Below, in pieces: positions 1 to 6,320 of a DNA stretch of 22,316 bases (the stretch's first letter is position 1; each line of letters begins with the position of its first letter). This stretch comes from Desulfobacterales bacterium (lineage in GTDB: Bacteria > Desulfobacterota > Desulfobacteria > Desulfobacterales > UBA2174_A). The translations under genes and the position numbers were made by a program. The DNA lies in assembly GCA_025454075.1 (NCBI GenBank), contig JALOPD010000039.1:1-22316 (forward strand), written 5' to 3'. The notes beneath the pieces were generated by a model. That model saw only the letters and a program-made list of their open reading frames with translations, made no database searches and was not told the DNA's origin.

Positions 1-1113
1 CGGGACGATGCGCGAAACTCTCCCGTTCTGGGCGGTGGAAGGCAGGGCGATGATGGAAAACCCGCCCTTGGACATCGCGCTGCCCCGCAGGAAGTCGACC
101 TGATCGCCGATGCCGCTGTAGAACATGTACCCGAGGGAGTCGGTGCACACCTGACCCGTGAGGTCCACTTCGAGGGCGGAGCTGATCGTGATCAGGTTGT
201 CGTTGCGCGCGATGACCAACGGGTCGTTCACAAACTCCGACGAACGGAAATAGAAGGCCGGGTTGTTGTCCACGAAGCTGTAAAGCTTTTGCGACCCCAT
301 GCAGAACGATGAGACCGTGCGGTCCGGCAGCAGGGTCTTTTTCTTGTTGGTGATCACCTTCTTCTCAAACAGGGGCAGGAAGCCGTCGGTGATCACCTGG
401 GTGTGCAGGCCGAGGTCCTTTTTGTCGTCGAGATACTTCATGATGTGGTAGGGCAGGTTGCCGAATCCGACCTGCAGGGTAGCGCCGTCGTCGACGAGTT
501 GGGAAATGTAGTGGCCGATGCGCCGCATGACCTCGTTGTCCTGCAGGGTCGGAAAGGACTGGACCAGCGGTTCCTCGTAAGGGACGAGATAGTTGATCTC
601 GTCCACGTGAACGAAGCTGTCGCCCCAGGTGCGCGGCATGCGCGGGTTGACCTGTGCGATCACCAGCCGCGCGTGATCCAGTCCGGCCCGGGTGATGTCC
701 ACCGACACCCCCAGGCTGCAATACCCGAACTTGTCCGGCGGGCTGACCTGGACCAGGGCGACGTCCAATCCGATCCGTTGGCTTGAGATCATCCCGGGAA
801 TCTGTGACAGGTAGGCCGGAATGTAGTCGATCTTGCCTTCAAACGCCGCCTTGCGCATCGACCGGCTGATGAAAAAGAGCTTGACGGAAAATCGCTTGAG
901 AAACGACTCGTTTTCGATGAAATGGGAGAGCGTGTAGGACAGCATCTGGTACAGCATGATGTCCTGCAGGTTCTGGTCGGTCACCATGGCCTTGATCAGG
1001 TGCTGCGGCTCCCCGCACCCCGTTCCGATCAGCACGCGGCTGCCGCGCTTTATCCTGGAAACGGCCTCCTGGGCGGTGATCACCTTGTTCGCATACAGCT
1101 TTTGCCAGTCCAT
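1..1113 (-). CDS. Acetyl-CoA hydrolase/transferase family protein, C-terminus beyond window (partial)
   Basis: The reading frame starts at ATG 1113 (GGAAAG-type ribosome site just upstream) and runs open off the left edge; 371 codons are visible. It resembles 4-hydroxybutyrate/acetate CoA-transferases, which move CoA between acyl-CoA and a free acid in the cytoplasm. Supporting stretches are GTGCGEPQHL near residue 32, LGLHTQVITDG (235-245), SALEVDLTGQ (312-321), the run ending SGIGDQVDFLRG, and IIALPSTAQNG near the edge. In Desulfobacterota close relatives are often fused to a C-terminal GNAT acetyltransferase domain; that part, if present, lies outside the window. The position where I remember related enzymes having Glu (HTE) carries Gln239. 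It is divergent from the Smr gene on its right. The family call is firm; the substrate is unknown. Confidence 0.85.
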   Translation of the reverse strand, partial: MDWQKLYANKVITAQEAVSRIKRGSRVLIGTGCGEPQHLIKAMVTDQNLQDIMLYQMLSYTLSHFIENESFLKRFSVKLFFISRSMRKAAFEGKIDYIPAYLSQIPGMISSQRIGLDVALVQVSPPDKFGYCSLGVSVDITRAGLDHARLVIAQVNPRMPRTWGDSFVHVDEINYLVPYEEPLVQSFPTLQDNEVMRRIGHYISQLVDDGATLQVGFGNLPYHIMKYLDDKKDLGLHTQVITDGFLPLFEKKVITNKKKTLLPDRTVSSFCMGSQKLYSFVDNNPAFYFRSSEFVNDPLVIARNDNLITISSALEVDLTGQVCTDSLGYMFYSGIGDQVDFLRGSAMSKGGFSIIALPSTAQNGRVSRIVP

Positions 1114-1417
1114 CTTCTTCTTTCCGTTCCGCTTTCAGTAGGCGTGCGTGCGGTGCTTCCGATCCCGCCGCTGGTCCGGCATGAGGCGGCCGGGGCGTTC
1201 CGACGGGCATCCGCGAGCCGGATGGGAAGATGCCGTCGGACCGGCCAAACGGCTGCCATCAATGGCGGAATATGTAGTTTAGCAAAAATGAAGATCAAAA
1301 TCGAGCGAATATTGACCGAAGGCCCCGGTGTGTTTAGGATGAGAGCAGACCTTGATCCGCAGGATGGCGGCCGCCGGCCGGCGCCGGCCTTCCGCCCCTC
1401 CGGAATGGACCCCGGAC
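1114..1417. other. Intergenic region between divergent genes
   Basis: About 300 bases between the CoA-transferase start and the preferred Smr start. It holds a short AT-richer patch around 1260-1315 and one credible promoter facing right (1312-1340). I see no RNA gene or convincing small reading frame. Confidence 0.5.
1312..1340 (+). promoter_or_regulatory. Candidate sigma-70 promoter for the Smr gene
   Basis: TTGACC (1312-1317) and TAGGAT (1335-1340) are separated by 17 bases. Transcription would begin near 1347, which leaves too little leader for starts at 1352 or 1364 and favours the ATG at 1418. Seen by eye only. Confidence 0.45.
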
Positions 1418-2134
1418 ATGAAACCGCACGACCCCGAAGGTCTCCACCGGCCGTTCGCAGGGCTCAAGAACCTGCTCCGGCAGAAATCCATCGCGCGGGA
1501 GGCTGAAGCGCCGCCGCCCGTCTCCCCGCCGCCCCCGCCGGTCCGGACGTCAAGCGACGATGAGATGTTCGCCGAAGCCATGTCCGGTGTCGTTCGCCTG
1601 GGCCTGGAAAACGCCGACGCCGAGGGCCCGGAACCACGCCGGCCGCACGCCGGGAACCGGGTGGACGAAAGCGAAGTGAGGCACCTTCGACGGCTGGTGG
1701 ACGACGGCTCGGGTTTCATGGTGTGCGACACCCCCGAATACATGGAGGGGGTCGGCTACCGGGCGCCGCCGGGCATCACCGAGCGCCTGCACCGGGGCGA
1801 TTTCGCGGTGCGGGCCCACATGGACCTGCACGGCCTCACCGCGGAAGCGGCAGAGGCGGTCTTCGGCGCATTCATGCAGGAGTCCATCCGGGCCGCCCCG
1901 GGCGCCGTTCTGATCATCCACGGCCGTGGCCTCTCATCGCCGGGAGACCCCGTTCTGAAGACCAAGGTGTCTCAGTGGCTCAGCTCCGGGAAGTGGCGCA
2001 AGTGGGTGGTGGCCTTCACTAGCGCCCGCATGTGCGACGGCGGTGCGGGGGCCACCTACGTGCTGCTGCGCCGCAGGCCGCTCACCAAGCGCCATCGCAG
2101 GCGCCGGCTGAAGCCGCCGCGTCCGGCCGGCTGA
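1418..2134 (+). CDS. Smr/MutS2-domain protein
   Basis: A 238-residue protein with a C-terminal Smr domain. This domain is found as a nuclease module in MutS2 and in stand-alone Smr proteins; E. coli SmrB rescues collided ribosomes by mRNA cleavage. The signatures are MDLHGLT (135-141), IIHGRGL (about 166-172) and a late GGAGATYVLLRR segment. The N-terminal part is low-complexity and proline-rich (APPPVSPPPPPV) after a FAGLKNLLRQ helix, as in relatives of this type. The frame is open further upstream (TTG 1352, ATG 1364). ATG 1418 is preferred because family members start shortly before the F..LK.LL helix and because the candidate promoter sits at 1312-1340. The extreme C-terminus is Arg/Lys-rich, which suits nucleic-acid binding. 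Whether it acts on RNA or DNA cannot be read from the sequence. Confidence 0.85.
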   Translation: MKPHDPEGLHRPFAGLKNLLRQKSIAREAEAPPPVSPPPPPVRTSSDDEMFAEAMSGVVRLGLENADAEGPEPRRPHAGNRVDESEVRHLRRLVDDGSGFMVCDTPEYMEGVGYRAPPGITERLHRGDFAVRAHMDLHGLTAEAAEAVFGAFMQESIRAAPGAVLIIHGRGLSSPGDPVLKTKVSQWLSSGKWRKWVVAFTSARMCDGGAGATYVLLRRRPLTKRHRRRRLKPPRPAG

Positions 2135-2180
2135 CCAAAATTTATGTTGACATATATTGATAAAATTGTTTATTTTAATT

Positions 2181-2189
2181 TGTTATAAT
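2181..2189 (+). promoter_or_regulatory. Extended -10 promoter for the EF-G gene
   Basis: TGTTATAAT is a perfect extended -10 element inside a roughly 60-base AT-rich island in otherwise GC-rich DNA. There is no good -35 at 16-18 bases. TTGACA lies at 2147-2152 and TTGATA at 2157-2162, both too far for standard spacing, though TTGACA with TATTTT (2171-2176) is an alternative pair. A strong promoter suits a translation factor gene. Confidence 0.6.
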
Positions 2190-2219
2190 ATTCGGCCATA
2201 TCACTAAGAGGTCCAGAAT

Positions 2220-2260
2220 TCCCGTTTCGGGATGACCGAGGCGGGATTTCTTTTCCCGCC
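2220..2260 (+). promoter_or_regulatory. Two hairpins in the EF-G mRNA leader
   Basis: TCCCG-TTT-CGGGA (2220-2232) is followed by a perfect 7-bp stem, GGCGGGA (2240-2246) with TCCCGCC (2254-2260) around a 7-base loop. The CCCG and GCGGG halves could also pair crosswise, giving alternative folds. No T-run follows, so this is not a simple terminator. A regulatory role is inference only. Confidence 0.35.
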
Positions 2261-2300
2261 CAACAAACGAAAGCGGCTCCGCCAAACAAGGTATCGGACA

Positions 2301-4388
2301 ATGAAAAAAGACATCGCCAAAGTCAGGAACATCGGCATCAGCGCCCATATCGACTCGGGCAAGACCACCCTCACCGAGAGGATCCTCTTCTACACCCAGC
2401 GCATCCACGCCATGCACGACGTCAAGGGCAAGGACGGCGTGGGCGCGTTCATGGACAGCATGGAGCTCGAGCGCGAGAGGGGCATCACCATCGCCTCGGC
2501 CGCCACGTTCTGCGAGTGGAAGGACCTTGAAATCAACATCATCGACACGCCGGGCCACGTGGACTTCACCATCGAGGTGGAGCGCTCGCTGCGGGTGCTC
2601 GACGGCGCCATTCTCGTCCTGTGCGCCGTCGGCGGGGTGCAGTCCCAGTCCATCACGGTCGACCAGCAGATGCGGCGCTACAAGGTGCCGTGCATCGCCT
2701 TCATCAACAAGTGCGACCGTTCCGGTGCCAACCCCTTCCGGGTGATCGATCAGCTCAAGGACCGGCTCGGCCACAACGCCGTGGCCCTTCAGATCCCGAT
2801 CGGGCTCGAGAACGACTTCACCGGCGTGGTGGACCTGCTGGCCATGAAGGCGGTGTATTTCGACGGCGAGAAAGGCGAAGCCATCCGCATCGAGGAGATC
2901 CCGGAGACCGTGAGCGAACTGGCCCGGACCAAACGCGAGCAGATGCTCGATGCCGCCTCCATGTTCTCCGATGAGCTCATGGAGGCGATCCTCGAGGAAA
3001 GGGAGATCGGCGCCGATTTGATCGTTGCGGCCTTGCGCAAGGCCACCCTGTCCCGGCAGCTCACGCCGGTGGTGATGGGGTCGGCCTACAAAAACAAGGG
3101 CGTTCAGCTGCTGCTGGACGCCGTGAACAGCCTGCTGCCCTGCCCGACCGACGTCGAGAACTACGCCCTCGACACGGACCGCGACGAAATCCCGGTCCGG
3201 CTCACGAGCGACCCGGAGGCGCCGCTGGTGGCCCTCGCCTTCAAACTGGAGGACCGCACCTACGGCCAGCTCACCTACATCCGCGTGTATCAGGGTTCCC
3301 TGAGCAAGGGCGAGACGATCATCAACGTGCGCACCGGCCGGAAAATCAAGGTCGGCCGGGTGGTTCGCATGCACTCCGACCAGATGGAGGAGATCGAAGC
3401 CATCCCGGCCGGCTACATCGGCGCCCTGTTCGGCGTCGATTGCGCCTCCGGCGACACGTTCGTCGCCCCGGGACTAAGCCTGACCATGACCTCCATGTAC
3501 GTGCCCAAGCCGGTCATTTCGCTCGCCATCAGCCCCAAGGACCACAAGGCCGAGATCAACATGTCCAAGGCGCTCAACCGCTTCACCAAGGAAGACCCGA
3601 CCTTCAAGACCCACGTCAACCCCGAGACCAACGAGACCATCATCTCCGGCATGGGCGAGCTGCATTTGGAGGTCTACATCGAGCGCATGCAGCGCGAATA
3701 CTCGGCCGAGGTCACGGCCGGGGCGCCGCGCGTGGCCTACCGCGAGACCATCACCCAGCGGGCGGACTTCGACTACCTGCACAAGAAGCAGACCGGCGGC
3801 TCCGGCCAGTACGGCCGGGTGGCGGGGTGGATGGAGCCCATCGCGGACCAGGAGTTCGAGTTCGACAATCAGGTGGTGGGCGGCTCCATTCCGACCCAGT
3901 ACATCGCCGCCTGCGAAAAGGGCTTCCGGGATTGCATGGCCAAAGGCCCCAAGATGGAATTTCCGGTCACCGGTGTGAAAATCGTCATCAACGACGGCGC
4001 CAGCCACGCGGTGGACTCCTCGGACATGGCCTTCCAGCAGGCCGCCCGCGGGGCCTTTCACCAGGGCTACTTCAAAGCCAAACCGGTGATCCAGGAGCCG
4101 ATCATGAAGGTGGTCGTCGAGACCCCGACGGCCTTCCAGGGGCCGGTGATGGGCTCGCTCAACCAGCGCCGCGGCATGATCGTCGGCGCCCAGGACGAGG
4201 GCGCCCTGTGCGTGATCGAGTCCCAGGTGCCGTTGGCCGAGATGTTCGGCTACTCAACGGTGCTGCGCTCCCTGACCCAGGGCCAGGCCCAGTTCACCAT
4301 GGAATTTCTGGCGTACCGTCAGGTGCCCCAGTCGATTGCCGAGCAGCTCGAAAAGAAAGCGGCCGAGCAGAAGAAAAAGGTGGCCTGA
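2301..4388 (+). CDS. fusA: Translation elongation factor G, spdEFG1/mitochondrial-EFG1-like
   Basis: A 695-residue GTPase that drives ribosome translocation. GTPase motifs are AHIDSGKTT (15-23), RGITI (60-64), DTPGH (82-86) and NKCD (136-139). The domain IV tip carries [12 protein letters not shown]. The start at ATG 2301 is chosen because family proteins begin here and AAGG lies at 2287-2290; an in-frame ATG at 2232 sits inside the leader hairpins and has no ribosome site. The N-terminal half is much closer to human mitochondrial EFG1 (shared [37 protein letters not shown]) than to the E. coli type. That matches the spdEFG1 subfamily of spirochaetes, planctomycetes and some deltaproteobacteria, where a second paralogue takes over ribosome recycling. 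No such paralogue, and no rpsL, rpsG or tuf, is nearby. The gene stands alone with its own promoter. Confidence 0.95.
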   Translation: MKKDIAKVRNIGISAHIDSGKTTLTERILFYTQRIHAMHDVKGKDGVGAFMDSMELERERGITIASAATFCEWKDLEINIIDTPGHVDFTIEVERSLRVLDGAILVLCAVGGVQSQSITVDQQMRRYKVPCIAFINKCDRSGANPFRVIDQLKDRLGHNAVALQIPIGLENDFTGVVDLLAMKAVYFDGEKGEAIRIEEIPETVSELARTKREQMLDAASMFSDELMEAILEEREIGADLIVAALRKATLSRQLTPVVMGSAYKNKGVQLLLDAVNSLLPCPTDVENYALDTDRDEIPVRLTSDPEAPLVALAFKLEDRTYGQLTYIRVYQGSLSKGETIINVRTGRKIKVGRVVRMHSDQMEEIEAIPAGYIGALFGVDCASGDTFVAPGLSLTMTSMYVPKPVISLAISPKDHKAEINMSKALNRFTKEDPTFKTHVNPETNETIISGMGELHLEVYIERMQREYSAEVTAGAPRVAYRETITQRADFDYLHKKQTGGSGQYGRVAGWMEPIADQEFEFDNQVVGGSIPTQYIAACEKGFRDCMAKGPKMEFPVTGVKIVINDGASHAVDSSDMAFQQAARGAFHQGYFKAKPVIQEPIMKVVVETPTAFQGPVMGSLNQRRGMIVGAQDEGALCVIESQVPLAEMFGYSTVLRSLTQGQAQFTMEFLAYRQVPQSIAEQLEKKAAEQKKKVA

Positions 4389-4501
4389 TCCGCGCGCGAC
4401 CCATCAGTGAGCTGATGCGCCCGCTATCGGGCAGCCGGCCCGCCGCCGGGACGAAGTCCCCCCGAGCGACGCTGATCTTCATCAAGGAGAGGTATTTCAC
4501 G
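4389..4501 (+). other. Spacer between EF-G and ATPase genes with small hairpins
   Basis: CATCAG-TGAG-CTGATG (4402-4417) is a perfect 6-bp hairpin, followed by a CCCG/CGGG hairpin near 4421-4434. Neither has a T-run, so read-through from fusA into the next gene is plausible. Confidence 0.35.
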
Positions 4502-5206
4502 ATGTTGAAAACAGATCTGATCCTGAACAACCCGGTTCAGTTCATCGGAGGCCAGTCCGAGGACGTGCTGGCGTCCGGCCAGTTCGGCGGCGTCCTGGCC
4601 CGCGCCGGGGTCGGCAAGACCGCTCTCATGGTGCAGATGGCGCTGAACGCCATGCTGCACGAGCGCAAGGTTCTGCATGTCAGCCTCAACCAGCCGGTGA
4701 ACAAGACGAACCTGTGGTATCTGGAGGTCTTCGGCCACGTGGCGCGGCAATACAACGTGCCGCAGCCGGAGCTGCTGTGGGAGTCGCTCCTGCCGAATCG
4801 CTTCATCATGACGTTCCGCACCGAGGGTTTCAGCGTGCCCAAGCTGGAGGAGCGGTTGACGGACCTGGTGGAGCAGAAGATCTTCGTGCCGCGCATGCTG
4901 ATCGTCGACGGCCTGTCCTTCGACGAACCCCTGCGGGACGCGCTCGCCGGGCTCAAGCACTACGCCCGTCTCAACGGCCTGGGCGTGTGGTTCACCATCC
5001 GCACCCACCGCCACGAGGACCCGGGACCGGGGGGCATCCCCAAACAACTGGCCGACGTGGAGGACCTCTTTGACCTGGCGCTGCAGCTCGTGCCGGTCGG
5101 CGAGGAGATTCTCGTCAAGGCCGTCAAAGGCCTGACCCTGCCGGCGGAACATGCGCACCTGGTGCTCGACCCCTCGACCATGCTGGTGAAGGACCGCGCG
5201 GTGTGA
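4502..5206 (+). CDS. P-loop ATPase of unknown role (RecA/KaiC-like fold)
   Basis: A 234-residue soluble protein with a clear ribosome site (AAGGAGAGG, 4484-4492). It has a Walker A-like loop ARAGVGKT (33-40) and a Walker B strand RMLIVDG (131-137). Between them lies VLHVSLNQP (about 58-65), placed like the strand after the P-loop helix in RecA/KaiC/DnaB ATPases. There is no membrane segment, zinc site or helix-turn-helix that I can see. I do not recognise a named family. It follows fusA by 112 bases on the same strand with no evident terminator between them, and ends at a strong terminator. The two may therefore share transcripts, but a translation role is not established. RecA-like fold: likely. 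Function: unknown. Confidence 0.75.
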   Translation: MLKTDLILNNPVQFIGGQSEDVLASGQFGGVLARAGVGKTALMVQMALNAMLHERKVLHVSLNQPVNKTNLWYLEVFGHVARQYNVPQPELLWESLLPNRFIMTFRTEGFSVPKLEERLTDLVEQKIFVPRMLIVDGLSFDEPLRDALAGLKHYARLNGLGVWFTIRTHRHEDPGPGGIPKQLADVEDLFDLALQLVPVGEEILVKAVKGLTLPAEHAHLVLDPSTMLVKDRAV

Positions 5207-5235
5207 CCGCCGGCGACAGGAACGACATCGAGCAG

Positions 5236-5263
5236 AGGCCTGCCGCGAGCGGCGGGCCTTTTT
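5236..5263 (+). terminator. Rho-independent terminator after the P-loop ATPase gene
   Basis: AGGCCTGCCGC pairs with GCGGCGGGCCT with one T-G wobble, and is followed directly by TTTTT. It ends the fusA-ATPase transcription unit before the flippase-like gene. Confidence 0.8.
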
Positions 5264-5294
5264 CACGCTACGCCTCGGCCGTTGAGGTCTGACG

Positions 5295-6296
5295 ATGGCG
5301 AAGCGGCATTCATTCAAACTCATCCTCGGGCTCGCCGTCGGCGCCGTGTTTTTCTATCTGGCGCTGCGCAGCGTCGACGTCGACCAGATGCTCGCGGCCC
5401 TGGCCAAGGCCGATGTCCGCTGGATCGCGGCCTCAGCGGCCATCATGATGCTGGCACACCTGCTGCGGGCGATCCGCTGGCGCTATCTCCTGGCGCCGGT
5501 CCGGACCGTGGACACCGGCAGCCTGCTCTCCGCCCTGCTGGTCGGCTACGCCGCCAACACCTTCATGCCCGCGCACCTCGGCGAGTTCCTACGGGCCTTC
5601 GTGATCGCCAAGAAAAAAAGCCTTTCCGCCAGCGCCGTCTTTGCCTCCATCGTGGTCGAACGGGTCGTGGACGTGATTTCGCTGATCGTGGTGATGGCGG
5701 TCGTCATCATCGTCCACCCGTTCCCGGCGTGGGTGGAAACGAGCGGCGCCCTCATGCTCGCCGGGGCCCTGCTTCTCCTTGGAACCCTGATCGCCGGCAA
5801 ACGGTACGAGGCCCGCGCCGCCGCCTTGGTTCGCCGCCTGACCCGACCGCTGCCCGCGGCCGTCGCCGGCCGCATCGCATCCCTGACCGCGAATTTTCTC
5901 GCCGGCATCCGGCCGCTGAAATCCGCCGGACATTACACGGCGGCGGCCATCCTCTCCATCGCCATCTGGCTGTGCTATGCGGGGATGAACTTCACCTGCC
6001 TGGAAGCCTTCGGCATGGTGACCTCCCATCGGCTGCCCTGGTATGTCGGGCTGGTGGTGCTCGTGTTCACCACCTTGAGCGTCGTCATCCCATCCACTCC
6101 CGGCTATGTGGGGACCTACCACTACCTCTGCCAGCTGTCGCTGGTCATGTTCGGGGTTTCGGCCTCGGAAGCGCTCTCCTTTGCCGTCATCGCCCACCTG
6201 GTCAACGTGGTGCCGGTCTCGCTGGCCGGCCTGATCTGTGCGAACGTAGAAGGCGTCGCGATCTATCGCAGCGCTGAGGAGGTCCGCCGGAGCTGA
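5295..6296 (+). CDS. Flippase-like integral membrane protein (lysylphosphatidylglycerol synthase TM domain family)
   Basis: A 333-residue, highly hydrophobic protein with about seven or eight membrane segments. It belongs to the family that includes the N-terminal flippase half of MprF and the AglD/UPF0104 proteins (PF03706). Diagnostic stretches are LLRAIRWRYLL (about 57-67), ANTFMPAHLGEFLRA (88-102), VVERVVD (about 120-126) and STPGYVGTYHY in the C-terminal third. It lacks the catalytic aminoacyl-transferase domain of full MprF, so it may move a lipid or polyprenyl-linked substrate; the substrate is unknown. GAGG at 5284-5287 sets the start at ATG 5295. It stands alone between a terminator and a convergent kinase gene. 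Confidence 0.85.
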   Translation: MAKRHSFKLILGLAVGAVFFYLALRSVDVDQMLAALAKADVRWIAASAAIMMLAHLLRAIRWRYLLAPVRTVDTGSLLSALLVGYAANTFMPAHLGEFLRAFVIAKKKSLSASAVFASIVVERVVDVISLIVVMAVVIIVHPFPAWVETSGALMLAGALLLLGTLIAGKRYEARAAALVRRLTRPLPAAVAGRIASLTANFLAGIRPLKSAGHYTAAAILSIAIWLCYAGMNFTCLEAFGMVTSHRLPWYVGLVVLVFTTLSVVIPSTPGYVGTYHYLCQLSLVMFGVSASEALSFAVIAHLVNVVPVSLAGLICANVEGVAIYRSAEEVRRS

Positions 6297-6320
6297 AGGC
6301 GCCCGGATGACGCGGCGGGC

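Noticed and set aside
2147..2176. TTGACA with TATTTT at 18 bases as the main fusA promoter
   Set aside because: Possible, but the downstream TGTTATAAT is a better -10; kept only as an alternative.
2175..3374. Long open frame (about 400 codons) on the minus strand across the EF-G gene
   Set aside because: Antisense shadow of a strongly conserved GTPase gene in GC-rich DNA; the translation is His/Asp/Arg-rich and resembles nothing.
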